From Actinostola sp. cb2023 (taxonomy: Eukaryota > Cnidaria > Anthozoa > Actiniaria > Actinostolidae), in assembly GCA_033675265.1 (NCBI GenBank), contig JAUJYZ010001373.1, positions 231,001 through 295,000 of the forward strand: a DNA stretch of 64,000 nt, written 5' to 3'. Both the position numbers and the translations under genes were made by a program. The notes below the pieces were generated by a model, which saw only the letters and a list, made by a program, of their open reading frames with translations, was not told the origin of the DNA and made no database searches. How positions within the stretch are numbered: the first letter of the stretch is position 1; the number at the start of each line of letters is the position of its first letter. Of this stretch, positions 23,101 through 48,504 are shown in pieces.

Positions 23101-26100
23101 CATCATTTCCACAATCATTCCAAACTACCACCATTAAACAATTATTGGATGAGGTTTTGATGACATCTGGAATTATCAATGTAGAGGTAAGTGTTATTGG
23201 CCGAAGCCGTAGGCTGAAGCCAATAACATTTGCCGAGACATTGATAATTCCGGATATCATCAAAACCGAATTCAACAATTGTTTTATTATATATTGTCTA
23301 TGTGGATTGACTCATAATACAAAGATATATAAGCAATTCAACAACAACAACAAATGAATGAAAATGATAACCTACAGATAACAACCAATCCGCTGACCTA
23401 CGCAGGCTCGTTTTTGCAGATAACTGCTATAGATAACCGCTATAGATAACCACCAGACCGCTGAAATATCGCTGGCGCGCACTGATAGTTAGAATTATCT
23501 GTAGGCTCTCGACCAATGAGAATACAGATACTGAGTACAAATATAATCTTATAATAATCTTACTTATTGATGCAAAGCAGTCATTTATGTTTATTGTTTT
23601 CAAAGGTGATGTCATACCTACATGGCACACATCTGGTAAAGCATGAAATACACTTCCTATTCCATGACCATGAGAGTACTGACACACACTAAACCCATGT
23701 TGACCTGCCAAAGAACTGTAATATAACATTATTGTTTGTTGAAATTACAGTCAATGACGAAGCAATTTCTCTGTGGAAATGTATTTTATGCTGGTTTGTG
23801 GGTGTGTGGGTGGGGGGCAGTGGGTGTTTGTGTGGTGGTGTGGATCTGACCACAGGTAACCCACTCACAGAAAAACTTTCTACAGTTACCAATAGTAGAG
23901 AATCTTATACCAGGCCCACACACACTAATGGCAGTATCTAGACACTCCCTTGATATATCAACTAGTTTACATACCTGATGGTGTTACCAATAGTAGAGAA
24001 TCTTATACCAGGCCCACACACACTAATGGCAGTATCTAGACACTCCCTTGATATATCAACTAGTTTACGACCAGCGTCGTCCACACCACCCACCAGAAAT
24101 GTCTCACATAAATCACCATGTACGCCACCTATAAATACCTGAATTAATTAATAACAATTGCATTAGCATATTATCAACTAATACACCACTAGATGATAAC
24201 TTATCTTATAGACCTATACACCCGGGGGGGGGGGACTCCGATACCAAAGTGGCGGGGATGCTCGTCATCCCTTTTAGTTTTTTTTTTCGTGCTTTGGTCC
24301 CACTTAGGGTGTCAGAAATAAAAATGACCACCAATAGAGTTTTCCGGTCCCTTTTAGGGTAACGTTCTTTAAAAATAGCTTAAAGATTTATATGACAACG
24401 TTGTCTAAAACTTGTAATAGTGGAAGGCGTTTGATGCTAGTGTTTTTTATACTATTAAAATGACTTTTTAAATTGGTCCCTTTTAGGAATAAAAATATTC
24501 GCTGCCACGCCCACCAAGGCAAGACTCCGGTCCTTTTTAGGGGTCATTTTCAAAATTTTCGACGAGCATCCCTACCCCCTTTTATTTATAAGGGAGTCCC
24601 CCCTCCCCCAGGCCTATACATTAGGATCACACAGGAAGCCCAATACTAATACACCACTAGATGATAACCTCCTTCCCAGCACCGCCACACAGACTAAGTC
24701 AAACTAAGAAAACCGTGGACACCTAAAATATGTCTGGAATGTTCATTGTGACCAATCACATGCAACTGTCAGGTCAGCTTTCCAAAATATGTTTACTTCA
24801 AACTTGCTCAAATCTATTCTTCACTGCGTAGTGTATTCATATCTCAAATGGAGTGAAATAGCAATCTAATTTCATACAAGATACACATAAGACTTAATGG
24901 CGGTGTTCGATGATTGATAACGATCTGTGGTTTCAAGATTTCGCATGTGATTGGTCACAGCACAATGAACATTCCAGACATATTTATAGGTGTTCACGGT
25001 TTTCTTAGTCGCCCTCGCATCTGTTTTTAGTTCCGCCACGCAACATTGCGTGACGAGGCAAGGAACGGATGCAAGGGAAACTATGGTTTTCTCAGTTCTA
25101 CAGTAATAAATTTTTGTGTTATACAGCGATACGAGTACTTACAGATACATCTACACTTATTATGTCTCCATCTTTCAAGGAATAACTACAAAGGAGAAGC
25201 AAAAAATTGTCAGAATTTGGATGTCAAAACAATATGCATAGTCCATTCGTGCATACCTGTTTGGTATACCATGTACAGTGTGACGTTATTCACTGATGTA
25301 CAGACTGATTTAGTAAAACCTTTGTAATTCAATGGTGAAGGGTAGGTACATACCTGTATGGTATACCATGTACAGTGACGTTATTCACTGATGTACAGAC
25401 TGATTTAGGAAAACCTTTGTAATTCAATGGTGAAGGGTAGGTACATACCTGTTTGGTATACCATGTACAGTGACATTATTCACTGATGTACAGACTGATT
25501 TAGTAAAACCTTTGTAATTCAATGGTGAAGGGTAGGTACATACCTGTATGGTATACCATGTACAGTGACGTTATTCACTGATGTACAGACTGATTTAGGA
25601 AAACCTTTGTAATTCAATGGTGAAGGGTAGGTGCATACCTGTTTGGTATACCATGTACAGTGTGACGTTATTCACTGATGTACAGACTGATTTAGGAAAA
25701 CCTTTGTAATTCAATGGTGAAGGGTAGGTGCATACCTGTTTGGTATACCATGTACAGTGACGTTATTCACTGATGTACAGACTGATTTAGGAAAACCTTT
25801 GTAATTCAGTGGTGAAGGGTAGGTGTATACCTGTTTGGTATACCATGTACAGTGACGCTATTCACTGATGTACAGACTGATTTAGTAAAACCTTTGTAAT
25901 TCAATGGTGAAGGGTAGGTGCATACCTGTTTGGTATACCATGTACAGTGACATTATTCACTGATGTACAGACTGATTTAGTAAAACCTTTGTAATTCAAT
26001 GGTGAAGGGTAGGTACATACCTGTTTGGTATACCATGTACAGTGACGTTATTCACTGATGTACAGACTGATTTAGTAAAACCTTTGTAATTCAATGGTGA

Positions 26101-29100
26101 AGGGTAGGTACATACATTACCTGTATGGTATACCATGTACAGTGACGTTATTCACTGATGTACAGACTGATTTAGTAAAACCTTTGTAATTCAATGGTGA
26201 AGGGTAGGTACATACCTGTTTGGTATACCATGTACAGTGACGTTATTCACTGATGTACAGACTGATTTAGGAAAACCTTTGTAATTCAATGGTGAAGGGT
26301 AGGTACATACCTGTTTGGTATACCATGTACAGTGACGTTATTCACTGATGTACAGACTGATTTAGGAAAACCTTTGTAATTCAATGGTGAAGGGTAGGTG
26401 CATACCTGTTTGGTATACCATGTACAGTGACGTTATTCACTGATGTACAGACTGATTTAGGAAAACCTTTGTAATTCAATGGTGAAGGGTAGGTACATAC
26501 CTGTATGGTATACCATGTACAGTGACGTTATTCACTGATGTACAGACTGATTTAGGAAAACCTTTGTAATTCAGTGGTGAAGGGTAGGTGTATACCTGTT
26601 TGGTATACCATGTACAGTGACGCTATTCACTGATGTACAGACTGATTTAGTAAAACCTTTGTAATTCAATGGTGAAGGGTAGGTGCATACCTGTTTGGTA
26701 TACCATGTACAGTGACATTATTCACTGATGTACAGACTGATTTAGGAAAACCTTTGTAATTCAATGGTGAAGGATAGGTACATACCTGTTTGGTATACCA
26801 TGTACAGTGACGTTATTCACTGATGTACAGACTGATTTAGTAAAACCTTTGTAATTCAATGGTGAAGGGTAGGTGCATACCTGTTTGGTATACCATGTAC
26901 AGTGACATTATTCACTGATGTACAGACTGATTTAGGAAAACCTTTGTAATTCAATGGTGAAGGGTAGGTACATACCTGTTTGGTATACCATGTACAGTGA
27001 CGTTATTCACTGATGTACAGACTGATTTAGTAAAACCTTTGTAATTCAATGGTGAAGGGTAGGTACATACCTGTATGGTATACCACGTACAGTGACGTTA
27101 TTCACTGATGTACAGACTGATTTAGGAAAACCTTTGTAATTCAGTGGTGAAGGGTAGGTGCATATATACCTGTTTGGTATACCATGTACAGTGACGTTAT
27201 TCACTGATGTACAGACTGATTTAGGAAAACCTTTGTAATTCAATGGTGAAGGGTAGGTACATACCTGTTTGGTATACCATGTACAGTGACGTTATTCACT
27301 GATGTACAGACTGATTTAGGAAAACCTTTGTAATTCAATGGTGAAGGGTAGGTGCATACCTGTTTGGTATACCATGTACAGTGACATTATTCACTGATGT
27401 ACAGACTGATTTAGGAAAACCTTTGTAATTCAATGGTGAAGGGTAGGTACATACCTGTTTGGTATACCATGTACAGTGACGTTATTCACTGATGTACAGA
27501 CTGATTTAGTAAAACCTTTGTAATTCAATGGTGAAGGGTAGGTACATACCTGTATGGTATACCACGTACAGTGACGTTATTCACTGATGTACAGACTGAT
27601 TTAGGAAAACCTTTGTAATTCAATGGTGAAGGGTAGGTACATACCTGTTTGGTATACCATGTACAGTGACGTTATTCACTGATGTACAGACTGATTTAGG
27701 AAAACCTTTGTAATTCAATGGTGAAGGGTAGGTACATACCTGTTTGGTATACCATGTACAGTGACGTTATTCACTGATGTACAGACTGATTTAGGAAAAC
27801 CTTTGTAATTCAATGGTGAAGGGTAGGTACATACCTGTTTGGTATACCATGTACAGTGACATTATTCACTGATGTACAGACTGATTTAGGAAAACCTTTG
27901 TAATTCAGTGGTGAAGGGTAGGTGCATATATACCTGTTTGGTATACCATGTACAGTGACGTTATTCACTGATGTACAGACTGATTTAGGAAAACCTTTGT
28001 AATTCAATGGTGAAGGGTAGGTACATACATACCTGTTTGGTATACCATGTACAGTGACGTTATTCACTGATGTACAGACTGATTTAGGAAAACCTTTGTA
28101 ATTCAATGGTGAAGGGTAGGTACATACCTGTTTGGTATACCATGTACAGTGACATTATTCACTGATGTACAGACTGATTTAGGAAAACCTTTGTAATTCA
28201 ATGGTGAAGGGTAGGTGCATACCTGTTTGGTATACCATGTACAGTGACGTTATTCACTGATGTACAGACTGATTTAGGAAAACCTTTGTAATTCAATGGT
28301 GAAGGGTAGGTGCATACCTGTTTGGTATACCATGTACAGTGACGTTATTCACTGATGTACAGACTGATTTAGTAAAACCTTTGTAATTCAATGGTGAAGG
28401 GTAGGTGCATACCTGTTTGGTATTCCATGTACAGTGACGTTATTCACTGATGTACAGACTGATTTAGTAAAACCTTTGTAATTCAATGGTGAAGGGTAGG
28501 TACATACATTACCTGTATGGTATACCATGTACAGTGACGTTATTCACTGATGTACAGACTGATTTAGTAAAACCTTTGTAATTCAATGGTGAAGGGTAGG
28601 TACATACCTGTATGGTATACCACGTACAGTGACGTTATTCACTGATGTACAGACTGATTTAGGAAAACCTTTGTAATTCAATGGTGAAGGGTAGGTACAT
28701 ACCTGTTTGGTATACCATGTACAGTGACGTTATTCACTGATGTACAGACTGATTTAGGAAAACCTTTGTAATTCAATGGTGAAGGGTAGGTACATACCTG
28801 TTTGGTATACCATGTACAGTGACGTTATTCACTGATGTACAGACTGATTTAGGAAAAACCTTTGTAATTCAATGGTGAAGGGTAGGTACATACCTGTTTG
28901 GTATACCATGTACAGTGACATTATTCACTGATGTACAGACTGATTTAGGAAAACCTTTGTAATTCAGTGGTGAAGGGTAGGTGCATATATACCTGTTTGG
29001 TATACCATGTACAGTGACGTTATTCACTGATGTACAGACTGATTTAGGAAAACCTTTGTAATTCAATGGTGAAGGGTAGGTACATACCTGTTTGGTATAC

Positions 29101-32100
29101 CATGTACAGTGACGTTATTCACTGATGTACAGACTGATTTAGGAAAACCTTTGTAATTCAATGGTGAAGGGTAGGTACATACCTGTTTGGTATACCATGT
29201 ACAGTGACATTATTCACTGATGTACAGACTGATTTAGGAAAACCTTTGTAATTCAATGGTGAAGGGTAGGTGCATACCTGTTTGGTATACCATGTACAGT
29301 GACGTTATTCACTGATGTACAGACTGATTTAGGAAAACCTTTGTAATTCAATGGTGAAGGGTAGGTGCATACCTGTTTGGTATACCATGTACAGTGACGT
29401 TATTCACTGATGTACAGACTGATTTAGTAAAACCTTTGTAATTCAATGGTGAAGGGTAGGTGCATACCTGTTTGGTATTCCATGTACAGTGACGTTATTC
29501 ACTGATGTACAGACTGATTTAGTAAAACCTTTGTAATTCAATGGTGAAGGGTAGGTACATACATTACCTGTATGGTATACCATGTACAGTGACGTTATTC
29601 ACTGATGTACAGACTGATTTAGTAAAACCTTTGTAATTCAATGGTGAAGGGTAGGTACATACCTGTATGGTATACCACGTACAGTGACGTTATTCACCGA
29701 TGTACAGACTGATTTAGTAAAACCTTTGTAATTCAATGGTGAAGGGTAGGTACATACCTGTATGGTATACCACGTACAGTGACGTTATTCACTGATGTAC
29801 AGACTGATTTAGGAAAACCTTTGTAATTCAATGGTGAAGGGTAGGTGCATACCTGTTAGGTATACCATGTACAGTGACGTTATTCACTGATGTACAGACT
29901 GATTTAGGAAAACCTTTGTAATTCAATGGTGAAGGGTAGGTACATACCTGTTTGGTATACCATGTACAGTGACGTTATTCACTGATGTACAGACTGATTT
30001 AGGAAAACCTTTGTAATTCAATGGTGAAGGGTAGGTGCATACCTGTTTGGTATACCATGTACAGTGACGTTATTCACTGATGTACAGACTGATTTAGGAA
30101 AACCTTTGTAATTCAATGGTGAAGGGTAGGTGCATACCTGTTTGGTATACCATGTACAGTGACGTTATTCACTGATGTACAGACTGATTTAGTAAAACCT
30201 TTGTAATTCAATGGTGTGAAGGGTAGGTGCATACCTGTTTGGTATACCATGTACAGTGACGTTATTCACTGATGTACAGACTGATTTAGTAAAACCTTTG
30301 TAATTCAATGGTGAAGGGTAGGTACATACCTGTTTGGTATACCATGTACAGTGACGTTATTCACTGATGTACAGACTGATTTAGTAAAACCTTTGTAATT
30401 CAATGGTGAAGGGTAGGTACATACATTACCTGTATGGTATACCATGTACAGTGACGTTATTCACTGATGTACAGACTGATTTAGTAAAACCTTTGTAATT
30501 CAATGGTGAAGGGTAGGTACATACCTGTTTGGTATACCATGTACAGTGACGTTATTCACTGATGTACAGACTGATTTAGTAAAACCTTTGTAATTCAATG
30601 GTGAAGGGTAGGTACATACCTGTATGGTATACCACGTACAGTGACGTTATTCACTGATGTACAGACTGATTTAGGAAAACCTTTGTAATTCAATGGTGAA
30701 GGGTAGGTGCATACCTGTTAGGTATACCATGTACAGTGACGTTATTCACTGATGTACAGACTGATTTAGGAAAACCTTTGTAATTCAATGGTGAAGGGTA
30801 GGTACATACCTGTTTGGTATACCATGTACAGTGACGCTATTCACTGATGTACAGACTGATTTAGGAAAACCTTTGTAATTCAATGGTGAAGGGTAGGTAC
30901 AACTGTACATACCTGTTTGGTATACCATGTACAGTGACATTATTCACTGATGTACAGACTGATTTAGGAAAACCTTTGTAATTCAGTGGTGAAGGGTAGG
31001 CACCATGGTCAATGATGGACTGGTAAAGTACACTGTCTAGTTCCTCTGTAGTAAGTCCAACCTGATAACATTAATAATAATCAATAACAATTGAAGGGTT
31101 CGATCCCTGTAAGAACGTCATAAGTGATCTCTGATCAAAATATAAATTCTCCTTGAGATTCTTCGATTTTCAAAGGAGAATTTGAGTTTTGATCATAAGT
31201 CACTTAAAGTGCACATGACACAATTTTTTTTATTTCATTTTATAACATAGATTAGTGATGGAAATAATAATATCACAAAGAAATTTTGATTAAGTTATTG
31301 CTTTTAGAGATATTTGTGAAAAACATGTCGCGAAGTGTGACGTCACGTTGTTTGATAGCACCCTGGTTTCATTGAAATCATGGCAAATATCGATCGCTTT
31401 TTGTGCTAGAAAACGAAAAGGACAACAAACAATTTGATGTAGATTAAAAGTACAGATATAATACTTTAAACACCAAAAAAGTTAGAAGCTTTACCTGTTT
31501 ATGTTTTTGTCTTATGGTCGGACAAAAGTGTGACTATTTTGGTTATTTTTGAGGCTCTTCAAACAAAGTGACGTCATAACAGCTGATTTATTTTTCGAAA
31601 ATATCTTTCAAAGCAATCATTTCACAGAAAATTGATTATGTTTTCTTTGATACTACCAATAATCTTAATAATTGAGGCCCTAGAAGAAGGGGCCTTATGG
31701 CCCCTTAGTGGTGCACCCCCTTTCAAAATCTCTAGATCCACCCCTGATATCAATGAAGAATGTTTTCTCCCCCATGTCAGATAGAACATCAATCATTTAA
31801 ACATCAAGATGAAGTAGATGCCATTCTATTCATTGTAATTCATGTTTTATCTTCAAATTTTTCTTCATTTTATCTCATCTTATATGAGATCTCGTTTTTG
31901 TTTGTTACTGATGAAGACATTTGGGAAAGTTACAGAAAAGACATGGTATTTCAACTGTCATTTTCTACAGTGAAGTGGACTAAGTTAAAGTTACTGATGT
32001 TTCGGTCCTCAGTCCTTTGTACGTCACACTAGAAGTTTACCATGGTTCTAATTGGGTGCGCAAAAAGCATTCATGAATTATATGCACATTGCCTATTCTG

Positions 32101-33101
32101 CATATATATGTTATTGCTTGTGTCAATGCAAATGTTGTGTTGTATCGCTAGATATACAATGTAACTAATTGCATAATCGTTGTCGGGTTGAAAATCATGA
32201 AAGCTATGACCCAAAGGAATTCTGGGAAATTAAAACTCTCAAATAACACCGTCAAATCGTCGTCCTTTTTATCCAGACTTGTAGGATCTTAGTTAAATAG
32301 CTCATATAACTTCAAAACTACGAGAACATTGAATATATCTGTATGTAATGCAGGTCATGAACTGATTTCCCATCCATCCTTGCGGTCTCAGCTTCTATGA
32401 TTTATGATTTTCAACCCGACAACGATTATGCAATTAGCTATATACAATGTACATACTTTGATAAGATCACCAGCAAGAGAGACCACTTTTCTTGCTACTT
32501 GACAAGCATGCCTAACAGCAAACACTTGTGCCTTTGTCTTCAACTCCACTCTCTGTGGTGCGTCAGGGACTATGCCTGTTTTGGCATACACAGGGAGTGC
32601 AATGTGTGATGGGATAGCTCGAGGGGTGGCAATGTTATTTTGTAGTGGAGTGGTGAAGAGGTTGGACTTTGATGGAAAGCTAACAAGCAAAATGAAGTCC
32701 ACAAGTTGGGCATTGAATTATTTCAGATATAAAGTTACATGGCTTAATTCATTGATTTGTCTGTCTGTCCGAGACAGCCATCTTCTCAACCGCTATAAAC
32801 TGCGTTCCAGAGTTCTTCGAGTCATAAATATCACCAATACAGTTGTACAATGAATAGATTTTGCTTAACACTACAAATTTATTATCACCTTCTTCAATAT
32901 AACTTAAGCTTAAGCTTAATACATTGATCAAATTTAATACCTTTTATTCGGCGATTTTACGATCTTTCTCAAGACCTGCAACGATTCTGAGGCAATAGGA
33001 AGCTGTAATTAAGTACATGGGAAGCAACAGATATATACAGTGCACTTATATTATTTTCTTACCAAGCAAAGCTGTACGGACACCCATCGCCAATCTATCA
33101 T
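14130..33101 (-). CDS. METAP1D: Methionine aminopeptidase 1D, mitochondrial (type I MetAP)
   Basis: Ten minus-strand exons, all GT-AG and phase-consistent: 33063-33101, 32941-33002, 32457-32679, 30913-31061, 25143-25185, 23975-24138, 23618-23715, 15189-15236, 14798-14876, 14130-14205. Together they give 326 aa, against roughly 335 for the human protein as I recall it. The enzyme removes initiator methionine from mitochondrial proteins. Visible landmarks: YAKTGIVP (the METAP1D signature before the catalytic domain), [19 protein letters not shown], catalytic His in VHGIP (H153), metal ligands D170 (ISVDVS), D181 (VHGDL), H244 (GHGIG), E276 (FTIEP) and E307 (SAQFEE). The D-D and D-H spacings of 11 and 63 residues match bacterial MetAP. 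There is no N-terminal zinc finger, which argues against METAP1. The first two exons ([13 protein letters not shown], then [20 protein letters not shown]) are the least certain but connect in frame. The introns carry unusual cargo: a satellite, a gypsy element and an array of exon-4 copies. Confidence 0.92.
14255..14435. repeat. Foldback element in the last METAP1D intron
   Basis: accgctgtacgcct and gacgcatttgctca near 14258-14290 are mirrored by gagcaaatgcgtctt and gtacagcggtg near 14385-14420. It is non-coding and MITE-like, with approximate ends. Confidence 0.5.
14617..14640. repeat. Poly-C tract in METAP1D intron
   Basis: About 19 consecutive C, then T and more C. It is one of several G/C homopolymers in the window. 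Confidence 0.85.
14940..15108. mobile_element. MITE-like foldback, gttgcaacgttgcgcg family
   Basis: Ends taaggc...gcctta with arms rich in gttgcgcgcaacgttgca. A longer relative with the same caccgtgtgtccg terminal motif lies at 61107-61349. No ORF. Confidence 0.6.
15320..16830. repeat. 90 bp satellite array in a METAP1D intron (about 17 copies)
   Basis: The unit begins cccacaatcattccaaacta, then ccatcactgtctaactgatc, then tgata and cat/cac/atc triplets; cccacaatca recurs every 90 bp in the regular part (e.g. 15441, 15531). Copies also flank the inserted elements at 18351-18465 and 22916-23120, so the array was once continuous and was split by later insertions. Triplet-rich translation gives a long H/T/I-rich ORF that is not a gene. 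Confidence 0.95.
16835..18350. mobile_element. 1.5 kb foldback DNA element with about 560-580 bp inverted arms and 8 bp target duplication
   Basis: The left end cacaggcaaaccac and right end gtggtttgcctgt are inverted repeats, and the arms remain complementary for over 500 bp around a unique centre of about 17400-17780. The satellite octamer gatctgac is present immediately outside both ends (16827-16834 and 18351-18358) and fits an 8 bp target-site duplication, a length seen for hAT-type transposons. Related ORFs of 74 aa in the two arms are a by-product of the symmetry; no transposase motif was seen. Confidence 0.8.
18466..18608 (+). repeat. 5' LTR
   Basis: 143 bp, starting TGTAATGTCG and ending GTTTCTACA (TG...CA ends). 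It contains a short inverted segment, gtagcgttac. Its sequence matches the 3' LTR over the whole length by eye. Confidence 0.95.
18611..18626 (+). promoter_or_regulatory. Primer binding site of the gypsy element
   Basis: tggcgacgaggatcaa begins two bases after the 5' LTR with TGG, as expected for pairing with a tRNA 3' CCA end. The tRNA species was not determined. Confidence 0.6.
18736..21210 (+). CDS. Gypsy Gag-protease-RT-RNase H ORF, ends at a premature stop
   Basis: 824 aa from the ATG at 18736. Gag region to about residue 200; two zinc knuckles, CYRCGG...H....C (205-219) and [14 protein letters not shown] (226-239); an acidic linker; protease with [10 protein letters not shown] (299-308); reverse transcriptase with [10 protein letters not shown] (573-582), where the usual YxDD reads ISDD, a variant I recall from K02A2.6-like gypsy elements; RNase H from [10 protein letters not shown] (D723). 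The ORF stops at 21208-21210 inside the segment that normally joins RNase H to integrase, and the downstream reading frame is shifted by a one-base loss near 21241. The product would be truncated and lacks integrase. Confidence 0.9.
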   Translation: MANVLPPFPTFAVHEDNTSIGPRWKKWFKRFEMYLAAHDIKDPTRKRALLLYSAGEEVSDIFETLPDQGEDKDYKAAVAALNVYFQPKVNKTYEVYMFRNATQDSGESLDSYYTRLRRLAQTCEFTNEEEEIKSHIILSCSSTRLRRRALREDMNLKALLDYGRGFEMSERQAKGIEEHEKLCKATEVQMVKPRNVRTKTDQKQCYRCGGNYPHQGRPCPALHETCRNCQKVGHFAKVCKSKSTSKRVNATKEKESDDQSDDSTDEEYTYRVTLHSLQDKGHPVSEVTIGNKTVKCLIDSGAGVNVIDSHTYNKLNIPLSPTSKKIYSYQAVKPLPVLGKFEANVISAVTNTSNIAQFYVVDGADGNLLGYKTATDLRLLHIVNTLSTPKGTSIMDEYSDCFKGLGKMKDKTAKLHIDSSVKPLAQRHRRVPFHMRDQVEAELKNLQDLDIIERAEGPTPWVSPIVIVPKKVGIRICVDMRAANEAIERERHPVPTVEDLIVDLNGSTVFSKIDLNQGYHQLELDADSRNITTFATHLGLFRYKRLSFGINSASEIFQKAIEEAVQGIQGARNISDDIIVFGKQQDDHDNALRAVLQRMRDNNLTANPDKCLFNQSSIDFFGHHFSAEGISADDKKISSLINSSPPKNANEARSFLGFAQYLARFIKDFASISAPIRQLTHKDAKWVWGPDQQHAFASLKASMAAPEVMKYFDPLLKTELIVDASPVGLGAILAQVTHDQGRNVVAYASRSLTDCESRYSQTEREALAVVWGTEHFHLYLHGSSFQAITDHKPLETIFNKSTCKATARLERLQLRLQPYKITVV
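21211..22142 (+). pseudogene. Gypsy integrase region, out of frame with the upstream ORF
   Basis: An open frame without its own ATG start. It carries the zinc-binding H-H-C-C region (HSGHQG ... CLPCQAAN) and the catalytic core [20 protein letters not shown] and NGEAERL. A stop at 22140-22142 coincides with another frame change, so integrase is split from its C-terminal tail. It is read as a damaged part of pol, not a separate gene. Confidence 0.85.
22143..22668 (+). pseudogene. Gypsy integrase C-terminal region, separated by a frameshift
   Basis: The frame continues [10 protein letters not shown], then [11 protein letters not shown], the SH3-like tail typical of gypsy integrases. It ends in a charged region with [13 protein letters not shown] before the stop at 22666-22668. 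It is the third fragment of the broken pol. Confidence 0.8.
22758..22772 (+). promoter_or_regulatory. Polypurine tract
   Basis: agaggaaggaagaga lies directly before the 3' LTR. It is the expected plus-strand priming site. Confidence 0.75.
22773..22915 (+). repeat. 3' LTR
   Basis: 143 bp, matching the 5' LTR throughout as read by eye. It is followed by atcat, the second copy of the target duplication. Confidence 0.95.
23885..24068 (-). repeat. 86 bp duplication of the 3' half of METAP1D exon 6
   Basis: 23983-24068 (inside exon 23975-24138) is repeated base for base at 23885-23970, just downstream of that exon's 5' splice site. The intronic copy lacks the exon's last eight bases and its donor. 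Reading through from the exon into the copy meets a stop after five codons, so normal splicing is needed. Confidence 0.9.
24224..24610. mobile_element. Foldback element with G/C-run ends
   Basis: It begins cccggggggggggg and actccgata and ends agggagtcccccctccccc. The interior repeats a ggtcccttttagg motif. It shares the poly-G end style with elements near 49281 and at 54569-55007. No ORF. Confidence 0.55.
24703..25009. mobile_element. 307 bp foldback (MITE-like) element in a METAP1D intron
   Basis: actaagaaaaccgtggacac at the left is mirrored by gtgttcacggttttcttagt at the right. The arms remain complementary for about 60 bp (atgtctggaatgttcattgt / acaatgaacattccagacat). Confidence 0.75.
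25251..31001 (-). repeat. 95 bp tandem array made of the METAP1D exon 4 3' end plus its 5' splice site (about 60 copies)
   Basis: Each unit, read on the minus strand, holds the last ~84 nt of exon 4 ([18 protein letters not shown], then [10 protein letters not shown]) followed by the donor CAG|GTATGTAC and then directly the next exon copy. The authentic exon (30913-31061) is the first unit: it alone continues upstream into [13 protein letters not shown] with a proper acceptor at 31062. Unit length is 95 bp (gtacatacct at 25441 and again at 25536), with some 98-99 bp variants. Because 99 is a multiple of three, adjacent variants translate through, giving the short repeated ORFs near 27046, 27810 and 28869. 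Most differences between units are recurrent single-base variants (gacgtt/gacatt/gacgct, tttagt/tttagg, cctgttt/cctgtat). Confidence 0.93.
31088..31205. repeat. Truncated foldback, caattgaaggg family
   Basis: It begins caattgaagggttcgatccc and contains the internal hairpin attctccttgagattcttcg / caaaggagaatttgag. A complete copy with both ends is at 40278-40430. It lies in a METAP1D intron. Confidence 0.55.
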
Positions 33102-33958
33102 ACTCTTGTGCTGAAGAAATATGGCGCACCACAGGTAGCCCAATTTTTTTAAATAATATCACCATTTGTTCTTATGTCCAATGGGCTTATTATTATAATC
33201 CGCAAGGACCACGAATACTGCCACCTACTACCCCACCAGTTCCTCTAATGGTCGTTCTTTTATTTTTGACGTTTTCCAATCAAATCTAGGGTCTTGCGGC
33301 ACAGGGAACCCAACACACTACGAATTGCGCACTCTACCACAGGAAACCCATAAAAAGACGCCCTCACTTTTTATTTCAGAAGAAATGGTTGGGCTGCCTG
33401 TGATGAGGGTACGAAATTTCACAGCACTCTGTATCAACCGTAGCTTGTCATATAATGGAAGATTCCAATAAAGCGTTTTGTTCTATTTTATTCAAAACTG
33501 TAACTTGATAAACTGACACGTTTGAGATTCACTCCTAGAGTTGTGGGTTATGTTGTGACAGGAACCATTACAGCTATTAATGGGCTCCTGGTTGTGATGG
33601 TATTGTAAAAGTGAGAAGAACTAGAAACAATTAATTTTGTTCCCTTTTGTGTGAGAAATCTCATGCCTCCTTACCAACTCTTAGGGTGGGTTGCCTGTGG
33701 TGTATTTTCCTTTTCCACAGGAAGCCCAAAAAGGAAGGTTTTCGATAGATCTATTGTGATTCTTAGTTAATATTTATCATTGAATAACTCAATGTAATAT
33801 TTCTGGAATGTGTACGCATCCACTGGGAACCCAATACTAAGTTCTCCTTGGTGTTCTGGCATTACGTTAAAAATATATAATTTAACATATTTTTAAAGGA
33901 CATAAATATAACGCTGATTTCTTTCTTAAGAGGGAGTGGGGTACATGTAAGTATGCTA
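33102..33958. other. Spacer between SEL1L and METAP1D with CCACAGG/CCCAA repeat fragments
   Basis: The 5' flank of METAP1D and 3' flank of SEL1L. It contains several copies of a short motif of the type ccacaggnagcccaa in both orientations (about 33127, 33300, 33340, 33390, 33695 and 33720). The same motif recurs near 45690, 48715, 48750 and 56410, and looks like terminal repeats of a small DNA element family. No exon was seen. Confidence 0.5.

Positions 33959-48504
<14,546 letters not shown>

Noticed and set aside
25046..25327. 93-codon plus-strand ORF
   Set aside because: It is antisense to METAP1D exon 5 (25143-25185) and the end of the exon-4 array; it has no features of its own.
25251..31001. 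CRISPR-like regular array
   Set aside because: Units are contiguous near-identical 95 bp copies without unique spacers, the DNA is animal nuclear, and each unit is an exon fragment.
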